Assembly (NCBI GenBank): GCA_009760885.1
Contig: WNKJ01000206.1
Coordinates: forward strand, 62,001-126,000
Origin: Achatina immaculata
Taxonomy: Eukaryota; Mollusca; Gastropoda; Stylommatophora; Achatinidae
Direction: 5' to 3'
DNA: 64,000 bases
This document shows positions 11,004-23,529 of this stretch, piece after piece. How positions within the stretch are numbered: the stretch's first letter is position 1; every line of letters starts with the position of its first letter. The position numbers were made by a program, and so were the translations under genes. Below the pieces are notes generated by a model. That model did not search any database, was not told the origin of the DNA, and was given only the letters and a program-made list of their open reading frames with translations.

Positions 11004-12140
11004 TGAAGAACATATTGAAAAGCAGAAACCATTAATCCTGAAATTTATAGACTTAAAAAATCATTTAATAGCACACACAGAGATTCATTGGTGAGAATTT
11101 TTAGGTTATACGAAATACCATCTAAAATTGTCAACAGCATTAGAGATCTCTACAACGAATTTGTTGTGCTGTCAAGACAGAAGAAGGAATGAGCGAATGG
11201 TTTCAAATTGAAACAGGCGTGAAACAAAGATGTATATTATCTCCACTGCTTTTTGGAATTGCCATAGACTTTATAATGAAAAGATTCTTTACGGGTACAA
11301 TCGGCATTGATTGGGTACGCAGGACCCAAATAGAAGATCTTGATTTTGCAGAGAGCATAACTCTTATCAGTGACAAAGTGAAATCGATGCAGGAAAAAAC
11401 AGATTCCTTCTCTTCCTTGGCTAGCAAAATAGGTCGTGAAATTAACAAAGACAAAACAAAAATAATAAAACTTCTCATTAATCAAGAAGGACAAATATGC
11501 GTAGAAGGAACAGCTGTTGATGAATTAACCAATTAGCATAAATTGGCAGCTACCTAGACCAGGATGGTGACACCACGAAGGAAGTTAGAATTAGAATTGT
11601 AAAAGCAGCATTGTCATTAAAAAATCTTGAGAACATAGGGAATTCAAAAGTTATAAGCTTAAAAAACTAGTTAGGAATACTCAACTGAAATGTGATATCC
11701 ACCCTCCTCATTTATGCATGCGAAAGCTGGAAATAAACTAAAGAAATAGACACGAATTTAGACTCTTTTGAAAACAAATGTCTAAGCAAATTATATGGTA
11801 CAAAGTGAAACGAATTCAAGAACAACGCAGAGATAAGACATATGAGCAAACAACAACCTGTCTGATTGTTAATCAGAAAAAAAGAAGATGGGCACATGTA
11901 GGCTATGTGATGAGAAGAAACAATCAGAGAATACCAATACAAGCTATTAAGTGGAGCACAACAGGCCGAAAAATAAGAGGTCGACCACGTGAAACTCTAA
12001 AGAGGACATTGTTAAGAGAAGCAAGTTTAGTGGGCATAACATGCCTTGATTAAGCTGAAAGACTCGCCGAGAACAGGAAAACACGGCAAACCTATACGAG
12101 CCCTATGTGATGTCTAACGGCACGGGAAGGATGTAAGACT
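11004..12140 (+). mobile_element. LINE fragment (family C): RT to 3' end, inactive
   Basis: Reads EEHIEKQKPLILKFIDLK (RT finger/palm), then EGMSEWFQIETGVKQRCILS, LLFGIAIDFIMK, and DLDFAESITLI where an FADD active site is expected. A LINE C-terminus with HVGYVMRRNNQRIP and RGRPRETLKRTLLREA follows, and the copy ends with the ACGGCACGGGAAGGAT terminus shared with the minus-strand copy at 28.2 kb. The second catalytic aspartates are replaced (FAES), and stops break the C-terminal half. Confidence 0.85.
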
Positions 12141-12348
12141 GGATGTCGCAGAATAATATTTTCGATTATCATGCCCGCTACAACTTTAATTTGGACGTCT
12201 GACGTTGGGAAAAACGCCGTCCAAACTGATTATTCTTTGTCAGAGCCTGCCAGTAGCAGCTTATTTGAGTGACCCGCAGCGTTTTTTCTGCTCCTATGTA
12301 CCAGTTGATGTTGTAGGAGTATAAAAAACTGTCTGTTGTTTATGTTGT
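12141..12348. other. No gene recognised
   Basis: Spacer between the LINE fragment and the 1.58-kb duplication. Confidence 0.5.
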
Positions 12349-12673
12349 TTGTAATTTTGCAGGTACAATTTATTGATGATTACAGAGATCATCGACACGT
12401 TACAACAAAGAAAGAAAACATGAGTAGCGGTTGTTCATCAAAAGATCATCACTTTTTAATATTATCAACAAAATCAAACTTATGTCTATTTCTTTCATTG
12501 TTTTTTTTATTTATTAAAAAATAACAACAATAGAATAACTGAAATCTATTAACATCCTTACATATTATGGGGTTACTGTGATTAAAACAAAACCGTCCCA
12601 TACATGATCTCAAAGTAACATCTTTAATGATTCAATGACTGACTGTAACTAAAATAAACTATTGTGTAGAAAT

Positions 12674-12706
<33 letters not shown>

Positions 12707-13930
12707 GTATATATGCAGGAAACTCTCTACTATACAGAACGTAACAACAACACAACTCATTCAGATCATCAGAGGAAGTAGCCCCCTCAGACAAGTGTTT
12801 CGTCCCTTTTAAACTTCTGACATTCATGACTCCCAGAGGTCTTGTGAGTTGTTGCCCTTTTTTGTCCCTGGATTGAACCCATGATCTTCCAGTTGGCACT
12901 GCACTTTGGAGTGCGTCTTTAGCATATATATATATATATATATGACAAAATGTCTATACATAAAATTCAATGATACTTAAAATTTATATGCAAATAATAA
13001 CCTTCACAATGCATATTAAAATCTTACATAGATCACATATATTATAACAGAACTCTGATTATTTGTCTATCATTTGTCTATCACAATCACACCAGAGTGG
13101 TTCTGGATTCTTGCATGCGTCCACGTCAAGTGATGTAAACCATAACTAACTATATCGATAGATGTGTGTGTGTGTGTTTATATACATATATAAATGCTCA
13201 TTCGTGCTTCAACGAGAATATTATTTCACCAATCTGATCCGGTGTTACCTTCATACCTGCTCAACTTACACAATTCCGACTGCTTAAAATTAGTTCGCCT
13301 TTCCTTTATATACTGGATCAGTCAGTAAAGATTTATTCAGAGTTGCGCACCCCTGAAATGACCAGTCCCTGAGTTATTGTATTCGTTTTTGTTTGTTTTG
13401 TTTGTTTGTTTTGTTTTCTACTTTTCTTCTGGTTTTGAATACAAACTTAGTTTAATGGTCTGTCCTTATTCCTGCCTGTTTTACATTGTCATGCTATTGC
13501 TTGCTGGGACTTCTCTTTGTCTTCTCTCTTCTCTGCGGGTAGAGTTAGTTGGCATAGATGTTCCAGTAACGTGTCTCCCATAAACACAGAATAATCATCT
13601 TCGTGTTCTGGCTGAAACTTCCCGCTCCAGGGAGGCCTATGTTGGTGACGTCGATCTTTGGAAATCTGATATAGCTTGAGGTCTTTCGCCTGGTACATAT
13701 GCCTACCTAAACTAACGACGAAAGTGATGAATAGAAAGATCTAGACGTCTTTTATATCATAATGTGTCAATGTTAGTTTGTCATCATGAAGATGCCGCCA
13801 ATTGCACACAACGACATTTCTAGGATACTGATATCAAAGGCTTTCACTTGTCTCTCAAATTATTTTCCAGTTCGAATTCCTCACTAACTTCGTTTTTGAA
13901 AAATAGAAAAGATAATATTAACACTGTAAT
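12349..13930. repeat. 1.58-kb tandem duplication, copy 1
   Basis: Begins TTGTAATTTTGCAGGTACAA and is followed at once by a near-identical second copy with the same start at 13,931 (period 1,582 bp). It contains (TA)n tracts near 12,670 and 12,925, a TTTG-rich tract near 13,390, and a tRNA-like box. No recognised gene. Confidence 0.95.
12840..12925 (-). other. Possible tRNA-derived (SINE-like) promoter box
   Basis: On minus, GGTTCAATCC (a Pol III B-box pattern) lies downstream of CTAAAGACGCACTCC, which could be a decayed A-box region. The same sequence repeats in the second duplication copy (about 14,400-14,485). It does not fold into an obvious full tRNA, so a SINE head or chance match are both possible. 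Confidence 0.3.
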
Positions 13931-15502
13931 TTGTAATTTTGCAGGTACAATTTATTGATGATTACAGAGATCATCGACACGTTACAACAAAGAAAGAAAA
14001 CATGAGTAGCGGTTGTTCATCAAAAGATCATCACTTTTTAATATTATCAACAAAATCAAACTTATGTCTATTTCTTTCATTGTTTTTTTATTTATTAAAA
14101 AATAACAACAATGGAATAACTGAAATCTATTAACATCCTTACATATTATGGGGTTACTGTGATTAAAACAAAACCGTCCCGTACATGATCTCAAACTAAC
14201 ATCTTTAATGATTCAATGACTGACTGTAACTAAAATAAACTATTGTGTAGAAATATATATATATATATGTATATATGCAGGAAACTCTCTACTATACAGA
14301 ACGTAACAACAACACAACTCATTCAGATCATCAGAGGAAGTAGCCCCCTCAGACAAGTGTTTCGTCCCTTTTAAACTCCTGACATTCATGACTCCCAGAG
14401 GTTTTGTTAGTTGTTGCCCTTTTTATGTCCCTGGATTGAACCCATGATCTTCCAGTTGGCACTGCACTTTGGAGTGCGTCTTTAGCATATATATATATAT
14501 ATATATGACAAAATGTCTATACATAAAATTCAATGATACTTAAAATTTATATGCAAATAATAACCTTCAAAATGCATATTAAAATCTTACATAGATCATA
14601 TATATTATAACAGAACTCTGATTATTTGTGTATCATTTATCTATCACAATCACACCAGAGTGGTTCGGGATTCTTGCATGCGTCCACGTCAAGTGATGTA
14701 AACCATAACTAACTATATAGATAGATGTGTGTGTGTGTGTTTATATACATATATAAATGCTCATTCGTGCTTCAACGAGAATATTATTTCACTAATCTGA
14801 TCCGGTGTTACCTTCATACGTGCTCAACTTACACAATTCCGACTGATTAAAATTAGTTCGCCTTTCCTTTATATACTGGATCAGTCAGTACCGATTTATT
14901 CAGAGTTGCGCACCCCTGAAATGACCAGTCCCTGAGTTATTTTATTCGTTTTTGTTTGTTTTGTTTTGTTTTGTTTTGTTTTCTACTTTTCTTCTGGTTT
15001 TGAATACAAACTTAGTTTAATGGTCTGTCCTTATTCCTGCCTGTTTTACATTGTCATGCTATTGCTTGCTGGGACTTCTCTTTGTCTTCTCTTAACAAAA
15101 TTCCTCTCTGTGGGTAGGGTTAGTTGGCATAGATGTTCCTGTAACGTGTCTCCCATAAACACAGAATAATCATCTTCGTGTTCTGGCTGAAACTTCCCGC
15201 TCCAGGGAGGCCTATGTTGGTGACGTCGATCTTTGGAAATCTGATATAGCTTGAGGACTTTCGCCTGGTACATAAGCCTACCTAAACTAACGACGAAAGT
15301 GAATAGAAAGATCTCGCTGTCTTTTATATCATAATGTGTCAATGTTAGTTTGTCATCATGAAGATGCCGCCAACTCCACACAACGACATTTCTAGGATAC
15401 TGATATCAAAGACTTTCTCTTGTCTCTCAAATTATTTTCCAATTCGATTTCCTCGCTAACTTCGTTTTTGAAAAATAGATAAGATAATATTAACACTGTA
15501 AT
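13931..15502. repeat. 1.58-kb tandem duplication, copy 2
   Basis: Collinear with 12,349-13,930 at high identity. Visible differences are TA-tract length, TTTG/TTTTG tract length and an insertion near 15,092. The junction leaves TTTGTA at the end of copy 2, suggesting a short shared word at the breakpoint. A 111-codon minus-strand frame (15,046-15,381) is open here, whereas copy 1 keeps only its C-terminal-altered 69-codon part. Confidence 0.95.
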
Positions 15503-15944
15503 TTGTATTGTCATTTTTGATAATCTATAACACACACTGAACAAACATGGCAGCTACGAAGGAAAGTGTTACACTGAAAGTGAATGAAACTTCTGTTAAA
15601 TGTTACATATAATTTCTTGATTGACGACATTTTTGACAAAGCTACAGGGTTAAGGTAATGAAGAAAGGCCCTAAGAATTTGGCCATTGCAATTAACATCT
15701 AATTTGAAGAAGATCAGTTCACCAAACATTTATTTCTCGTATATTCAACAGACGTTGTAAGTCCACACTAAAGTATTGAGAGCACTCCATAAGACAGCGA
15801 GTTTGTAACTGAGCACAGTGAGGCGGTGGAAGAGAGTTCATACTGTAGTTTAACTGAGGAGCTGGAGGTCACGAGTCTGCTACAATCACCCAACAGACAT
15901 ACATCACGCCAGTGCTAGCATTCGGCGGAAACAAAGCCAACATT
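15503..15944. other. No gene recognised
   Basis: Spacer leading into the 79-bp array; nothing supported. Confidence 0.5.
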
Positions 15945-16735
15945 ACATGGCCAGATTTGAAGCTCAGCTTGAACGTGGACAATACAAGGTTCTAAGGGCA
16001 CATGGTGACAGAGATAAAACACTACATGGCCAGATTTGAAGTTCAGCTTGAAAGTGGACAATACAAGGTTCTAAGGGCACATAGTGACAGAGATAAAACA
16101 CTACATGGCCAGATTTGAAGTTCAGCTTGAAAGTGGACAATACAAGGTTCTAAGGGCACATGGTGACAGAGATAAAACACTACATGGCCAGATTTGAAGC
16201 TCAGCTTAAAAGTGGACAATACAAGGTTCTAAGGGCACATGGTGACAGAGACAAAACACTACATGGCCAGATTTGAAGCTCAGCTTGAAAGTGGACAATA
16301 CAAGGTTCTAAGGGCACATGGTGACAGAGATAAAACACTACATGGCCAGATTTGAAGTTCAGCTTGAAAGTGGACAATACAAGGTTCTAAGGGCACATAG
16401 TGACAGAGATAAAACACTACATGGCCAGATTTGAAGCTCAGCTTAAAAGTGGACAATACAAGGTTCTAAGGGCACATGGTGACAGAGATAAAACACTACA
16501 TGGCCAGATCTGAAGCTCAGCTTGAACGTGGACAATAAAAGGTTCTAAGGGCACATGGTGACAGAGATAAAACACTACATGGCCAGATTTGAAGCTCAGC
16601 TTGAACGTGGACAATAAAAGGTTCTAAGGGCACATGGTGACAGAGATAAAACACTACATGGCCAGATTTGAAGCTCAGCTTGAACGTGGATAATACAAGG
16701 TTCTAAGGGCACATGGTGACAGAGATAAAACACTA
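15945..16735. repeat. 79-bp tandem repeat, 10 copies
   Basis: ACATGGCCAGATTTGAAG recurs exactly every 79 bp (15,945, 16,024, 16,103 through 16,656). Copies differ at a handful of sites (GCTC/GTTC, CTTGAA/CTTAAA, ATGG/ATAG). One frame of a unit reads MARFEAQLERGQYKVLRAHG and, at the right edge, runs on as DRDKTLRKIPPNYKITNNKE, so the seed may have been coding. Confidence 0.95.
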
Positions 16736-16916
16736 CGTAAAATACCGCCGAATTACAAAATTACAAATAACAAAGAAGAGACTCGGGAAACTCCGACCTG
16801 GGTATAGGTTACGGTCCTCTTCATCTCCAAAATTAGTTTCTGGCCGCATCGAAGCCGCTGCGAAAATCAAGAGAGTAAAATGCTTTATTTCCATACACAT
16901 ACACCATACATTGATC

Positions 16917-17085
16917 TGTGTATGTATGTATGTATGCATGCATGCATTATGAACCTATATATGTATGTATGTATGCTTGTATGTATTATGAATCTATGCT
17001 TTATGTATTGTGTAGGTATATATGCATGCATGTATGTATGCACTATGTATGTATATACGTATGTATTATGAATGGATTATGTATC

Positions 17086-17119
<34 letters not shown>

Positions 17120-17131
17120 TGTATGCATGCA
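16917..17131. repeat. (TATG)n microsatellite, interrupted
   Basis: ATGT/TATG tetranucleotide tracts with interruptions. The Tyr/Met/Cys/Val-rich frames across it are low-complexity artefacts. Confidence 0.95.
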
Positions 17132-17367
17132 TATCTTTTGCTGCAAAACAACAATGGCCGAGGCTGGTATATCCTGCATGTCTATGCAAGTCATTGCTCA
17201 GAATGATATTACGCTGGGTCTGTATAAAATGAAAAGTACCGCACTTCTAAATCAGCCCTTGAGTTTAAATTACACTGTGGCGTCCTTCTAGATTCTTTCT
17301 ATCTAAATTTCTCAGCAAATATGTTTAGTAGCAATGGTTGACTGCTACATATGATTATCCACTTAAT
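17132..17367. other. No gene recognised
   Basis: Short unique spacer between two arrays. Confidence 0.5.
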
Positions 17368-17835
17368 TATCTTACTCACTGTATAATACATTACAAAGAT
17401 AATTATCTGACTCATTGTGTATTACATTACACAAACAATTATTTGGCTCTTTGAATAGTACATTACACAGATAATTACCTGATTCATTGTATATTACATT
17501 ACATAGATACTTATCTGACTCATTGTGTATTACATTACACAAACAATTATCTGGTTATTTGAATATTACTTTACACAGACAATTACCTGATTCATTGTAT
17601 ATTACATTACACAAACAATTATTTGGCTCTTTGAATAGTACATTACACAGATAATTACCTGATTCATTGTATATTACATTACATAGATACTTATCTGACT
17701 CATTGTATATTACATTACACAGACAATTAACTGATTCATTGTATATTACATTACACAGACAATTACCTGATTCATTGTATATTACATTACACAGACAATT
17801 ACCTGATTCATTGTATATTACATTACACAGACACC
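17368..17835. repeat. 36-bp minisatellite, about 13 copies
   Basis: Unit ATTACCTGATTCATTGTATA then TTACATTACACAGACA; spacing 36 bp (17,762 to 17,798). Because 36 is a multiple of three, a minus-strand frame stays open (repeated YNESGN..LCNVI), but there is no protein context. Confidence 0.93.
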
Positions 17836-18976
17836 ATCTTACAGCCAAAACATTCAGTGGTGAACTGCATGACCATTTATTAAAGTTTCAGACATTAAAA
17901 TATCTATCAGCAATAAAGATCTTTCTATCTCCTTGTTCTACAAACTACTGACAGCCATGGATATCTACTTTATGTTTCCTTTATTTTTGGATTCTACAAT
18001 AACTCCATCCAGTACTTTTCTCTGAACTGTATCCTTCTCCCTCTCTCCTGTTCCCTTCCTTCGCCCAATTATGCTACAATTAAAAAAAAAAGAATGGTAT
18101 CACATTTCACACAAAAACGTGTGAATATTCCTAAGTCTCACAACACGCATTCTCAGACGTGTAAGCGAACCATGAGTACACTCGTTGTGACCACCTGCGT
18201 TATGCCAACTGCACCACGCCCGCCCACAGTAAATAGTACAAACTATTTCTTACAGACACTCTTCATAGTAGGCACATATAAAAGCAATCCCTCTTTCCCG
18301 TCTCATTTGTAAGTACTTTAGATTGTACGTTTATTTGCTATTTCTTTGTCCTGTATCGTTTTGTATGTTAAAGACGTAAGTAGAAAAGTTACACTTGTTT
18401 ACTGTTAATGAATAAAATTGCCGCTACGTTTTGTTTGATTAATCCAATATTTATGTAAATCTGCGCTCAGCTGACATGCATTCCCCTTCCAGACACGCTT
18501 CACCTTCAATTTCACATTTTACACATATATGCAAATAGCAATATTTAGTTATTATATCCTTTATTTGGTTAATATGCACTTTATGTGTCCTTGAAAGTGA
18601 TAGAATTCTCACATGTATATTGCAGTAAATGAAAGAATAATTTACTTTTTTTCTCAGTATATCAGCCCTCGAATTTCGTTTTTTTCTTTAGAGAATACTC
18701 AGAAATGTAGGAAGTGAGCGTGCAGAAAGTTTATTTGTTTTCAAGATTGAAGGCGAACATACACACAACTCATCAGTGCTCTCACAGATGATAGTGCTGA
18801 AAGTTTTGTGACGACAGTCATAACAAGGGAGACAATGCTGCAAGCGAGCACAGTTCTCGTTATTGTAAGGTTTATCTGACCTTCCAACAGACTCGCAACA
18901 CAAACATATCCTTCAAACAGGAAGTAAGCTACTGAGATTCGACTAGTTATTTTGAACCAGAACATTTTTAAGGACA
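17836..18976. other. No gene recognised
   Basis: About 1.1 kb. A minus-strand frame at 18,741-18,977 is hydrophobic (FEGYVCVASLLEGQINLT) and might be a transmembrane-protein remnant, but I cannot assign it. Confidence 0.4.
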
Positions 18977-19682
18977 ATCATCATCATCATCATGTGCTGT
19001 GCCGACTGGCGTTGGCTATTATGCTTCTCCAGAGTATGCGATCCTTCATGCAGGTCATCAGTTCAGTTGGTGATCTCTTCTCACACCATCCCGTCAGACT
19101 GTCCAGTTTCCTTTCTCTTGGTCTTCCTCTTGATCTTCTTCCTTCTATTTTTTCCTGTTGTTATAATATTTTCTATGCCCCCTCTTCTCATTGCATGTCC
19201 TATGAAAGTACATTGTCTCTCTCTTATCTTTTTGCCACAATTTTTTTTTCTCTGCAGCTCTTCACATACATTCTTCATTAGTTATTTTTGCTGTCCAGGG
19301 GATTCGCAACATTCTTCTAATAAACCACATTTCTGCTGCTTCCAATGATTTTTGTGCAGTTCTGCCTATTGTCCATGATTCACTTCCATACAACAAGATA
19401 GGTTCAATATAGCATTTTAGGACTCATTTTCTAACATTCATTGATAAGGATATGTTGAATCATATGTTTCTCATTCTCGAAATGCAGTCTTTGCTTGGCC
19501 TATTCTGTTCCTAATTCTGTTCTGCATTTCCATTCTGAAGGTATTACTACTCCAAGGTATTTGAATGTCTGTAAGTGCTTTAGAATAGTTCCGTTTAATT
19601 TTATACTGCGTGCTGGGGAATTCTGTTTCTTAGATATAACAATAGTCTCTGTCGTTTTGATGTTCAAAGTAAGGACGATGCG
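18977..19682 (-). mobile_element. (GAT)n-tailed LINE, 5'-truncated
   Basis: Minus strand, starting from an (ATC)n tail (GAT on the element strand) at 18,977, encodes an LINE C-terminus in pieces: FIGHAMRRGGIENIITTGK, then upstream LNGTILKHLQTFKYLGVVIP and TETIVISKKQNSPARSIKL. The order is thumb-domain YLG, MRRGG, R.RGR. Frameshifts separate the pieces; truncated at 19,682. Confidence 0.85.
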
Positions 19683-21178
19683 GTTTAAAAAATAAAACAT
19701 AAAAAAATAAAATGTTGTTCATACAATCATGTATTTAAAAGAATGAATGCTTCAGTGTTATAGGGATGCAGCGTAAGTTTATAGATTAATTGATTTCTAA
19801 ATATACGTTTCTCTTACATCATACCGTCATCACTAATAATAGTATTTTCATTATCAGGGTTTTCTTTTTCTCTTACATACTAAACGTTGTAAATATTCTT
19901 AGTTATCGTGTCCTAAAGATCAATATTTTATGATGCAGTTTTTGGGGTAATGTTCATTTGTATTAGCAGCCCTATGTCTCCGTCAATATCTCCAGAACAT
20001 AACTTTAAAAATGACTTATCTGTGCTATCACTACTTTATATCAAAATTGCTAATATCATACTTGAAATCAGACGAACTTTTCTTTAACTTTTTTAATATC
20101 AAGACTAAAATATAATATGTGCATCATAGACTTATGTATAATATTACTACCACACCATTATAGAAATAATAACGTTCGAAATAATAACATACCTAATTAA
20201 AATGTTTTTCTTACGCACGATTACATTTTACAAGTCTTTACCTATTAGTGTCTGTCATATTACACTATCATTTTACACACTAGTTTTCTATTTTGTTCTG
20301 TATTGTGACAAACAATGAATGCTTATTAAAATCATTATACCAATAACTTCATGAAATGCAGTATAAGACTGACTTATATGTTGTCAGTAAAATATTACGC
20401 CACGTAATACGGTTGTAACTGCTCGTGGTTGAATGTTTAATTTAACTTTCAACTGAGTGAACTGATAGTCTGAAAGTTCAGATCTGTCGCCTTGTCACTA
20501 ACCTTGATTCATAATGTTCTGACACAGAGAAGAACAAAATGATACTTTTTAAAACTGTCATTCATGGTGTCAAAACTGAACAATTTCAGAGAAGAAAATA
20601 AAAAAAGAGACTTACTCTTAAAAACGTCTGTTAAAAAAAAATAAAATGCCCTACTCGTTTCATGAACACTCTTAATTTCTTACAGTCTCCATTACTTTAC
20701 CGTCTTAAAGTCTTTTTTTCTGCCATTATTCATTTTAATAGAAAGACCTTGACCACAATAACGAATTTTCAATTTAATACATATTGATGCAAATTTTCCT
20801 AGAACATTAACTTCTTGTTAGCGTAATTTTATAAATGAATGGTCAGGATAACCAAAACAGCTCTGAAACATATTTCTGAGACAAGAAGCTGAGAGTAGAA
20901 CAGCGCTTTATGTGTCAGACTCTGTCATCAATTACAACAAAATGTTTGTTTGCATAGAGAATTATACATTTTGTGTGTGCAAAATATACCCCAACAGAAA
21001 AATGTACCACTTCAGCATTTGAGTTCAATGACCATTCACAGTTCAAACATTTGTGTATTTAAATAAACAATTCAAAAATATGAAAAACTATATTTTTTGC
21101 TTTAATTCAAGTTTCACACTTTCTTTTATTTATAACAAAATATTTTACTAAATAAAAGAGCAATACGTACAGTGTAAG

Positions 21179-21227
<49 letters not shown>

Positions 21228-22079
21228 ACAGTTCGTACATGACCTCTGAAAATAGCATAAAAGAAAGAATTATTCCTTTACTAGCACAAAAGAATAACGT
21301 TCACTTGAATATTATTTGTAGTAAGTTTAAACAAGAGTAAGCAGTAACAACAAGTAATAAATGTCACAACACAAGAGTAAAGTGTGTTAAATGTTTCAGA
21401 CATGACAACTTTAGATAGCGCGATCACTTTCTTTTCGATAACTACAAATACTGTAAGATTCAAAGGCACTATAATCAGGGCCAGTCAGTGGAAGATAAGT
21501 AAATTAGTGATCAAATCCATTCTTTGCTGTGTTGTCAATTTATTTTTTTTTTTAAATCATAGCAAACACAGTAAACTTGATCATGTTTTATAGTCAAGGC
21601 CTGAACTCAACAATCAACATTAGCTTTCTCGCTTGGCCATACTTGACCTTTGCACTTTGATGCTGCAACAGTTTTTACATAATTTATATAAATCCTCCGT
21701 TTGAAAGTTCAGACTTGCCTATTACAATATATACACTGAAGTACAGTTTCTTGCAGCTACTGTACCTCGTGAACATTTCACTAGAGTCACTTGTTTTATT
21801 ACCGTGTATATCATCGCCAAGCGATGCTTTTGTATAACTTTTCCATTACATATAAAGTAGATTATCACCCCAAGAAAGACAACTGCTAATATGATAACAG
21901 TCTGCACTATTATGATTGGATATACTCTCCCTTCGTATTGTACAATGTACTACGACTGGTAGATCTATTCAAACTAGAACAGAACATTTATTGGTATCAT
22001 ATTTACTAAAGATAGAGGCCTAGCTTATGCAGCAGTTTTCTTTAAGGCCGTCAGTTTTATGCTTTCTAATTGTATAAAC
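19683..22079. other. No gene recognised; (TA)n at 21,183-21,222
   Basis: About 2.4 kb of AT-rich DNA with a 40-bp TA run. A 61-codon minus-strand frame (21,722-21,907) has one transmembrane-like stretch but no recognisable family. Confidence 0.45.
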
Positions 22080-22605
22080 TAGGGAAAAAGTAGGAGCAGC
22101 TTTATTACTTAACGATTACAAAGTTCTGATGTGTCCTCGTGAGCCTTAATCATACAAAAACGTACAGGACGAAGAAATAGAGAGAAGAGATAAAGTATAG
22201 ATTCACATGAATGCTACTAAAACAAAATGAAACAGAGTACTTAACTGTAAAATGTAAGATGTGGTTTGTCCGGCGGTGTGTGTCAGGAATGGATTTAGTA
22301 GAACGTGGAGACTGTTTAAATGGAGACCTGTGATATGTGTCGGTGGGTTGTAACTGGGGGTGGTGAATGGGGAACCGTGGAGGGGAGGGAGAGTGATACA
22401 TTGTTGACCTAGCCAGGAGAAGGTGAAATAGATGATTAGGGAAGAGGGGTTGCATAATGGTGTGAGGATGTTTTAAACTACGTGTGACAAGTAAGAGGGG
22501 GTGGAGCTTAATGAGAGGTACTATGATGATTGAAGAGAATGTTAAGTGTAGCTGAACAGCGAGTTTAACCCGTCTGGCTTCAGCGTCTCATAATTTTGAG
22601 GGAGG
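22080..22605 (-). mobile_element. Penelope-like element 3' part
   Basis: Read on minus it ends with the shared AGTAATAAAGCTGCTCC terminus near 22,095. Body segments match the copies at 8.1 and 23.5 kb, including AGGACGAAGAAATAGAGAGA and GAAGGTGAAAT. The ribozyme-like motif is eroded (GGACACATC instead of GAAACGTC). Confidence 0.7.
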
Positions 22606-22990
22606 CCGAAGCCTTTGCTAGAACTAGGTCAAGCACGTGGACAGCCACTCGAGCTATAAACTATCTAGCAAACCAGCAAGCATCGCTTAACAGATTCACA
22701 GAGTATGCTGACAAGAAATGGATAACTACCTGATGCGTCACGGGTGGCTAATCAAACTAAAATAATTGCAAATCTCCTACCTGAGATGAGTTTACTTCCC
22801 AAGACACGCCGACATCAAAGGACATGAAATGGCTGATCACTTGGTAAGCAGAGCATCAACTCTGGGCGACCAACAACTAGACAAAGAAGACTTTATAACA
22901 GTCAGTCTACTAGAACTGCAGGAGGAACAGCAAACAATGTTTGAGTGCAGCACTTACTAGCAAAGACAATGCGAAAGAGGAAACATTATG
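22606..22990 (+). mobile_element. Possible LINE RNase H fragment
   Basis: One frame gives LPKHADIKGHEMADHLVSRA, which follows the RNase H pattern H..I.GNE.AD.LA near the C-terminus of some LINE polyproteins. Upstream, in another frame, is a helix-like stretch EAFARTRSSTWTATRAINYL. Frames are interrupted; no adjacent RT is visible because a Penelope copy abuts on the left. Confidence 0.5.
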
Positions 22991-23529
22991 GGCAGAGGCA
23001 GACAATCAAAACTTTGTAAAAAAAAAAAAAGGATCGAGCTGTGCACAGTCGTCATTGCACCACTGGCATCATCACCCAAAATACGTTACGAACAAAACTG
23101 AGATTAAAGGTTGAGAGCATATGGCCATTCTTCAAATTCAAGTTCATCCTATCAGTTTGCTACAGAATTTTGGAGTTGATTATTAGTGACTATATGGCCT
23201 TACTGTCAGCCAGTGTTTACTCTTCACCACTACACAGCATGGCCGTGCTATCACTGTGTAGTTGTACACACACCTTGAAGCTGCACACAAAAAGTAGAGT
23301 CGAACGTTCAAGTGCAAGGTCAAGACTTCCTGATGTTAGACACTTACGGGGACAAGTTGACAACCCAGGCAGTACCAACACTTAACACACACGGATCATC
23401 CCTCAGCAAGTCCATGTCAGGGAACAAATGTCGTTTATTGCTTAAGCATACGATGATGATAAATTCTAATTCGTGGAATTGAAGTATGACTTGTAAATCT
23501 CCAAATTACAGTACAATAACATGAGAACA
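22991..23529. other. No gene recognised
   Basis: Contains a 13-A run near 23,019 and an open 114-codon plus frame (23,041-23,385) that may be decayed LINE tail. No assignment possible. Confidence 0.4.

Noticed and set aside
17555..17848. A 97-codon repeat protein with YNESGN..LCNVI units
   Set aside because: Product of a 36-bp array (multiple of three); both strands have matching open frames.
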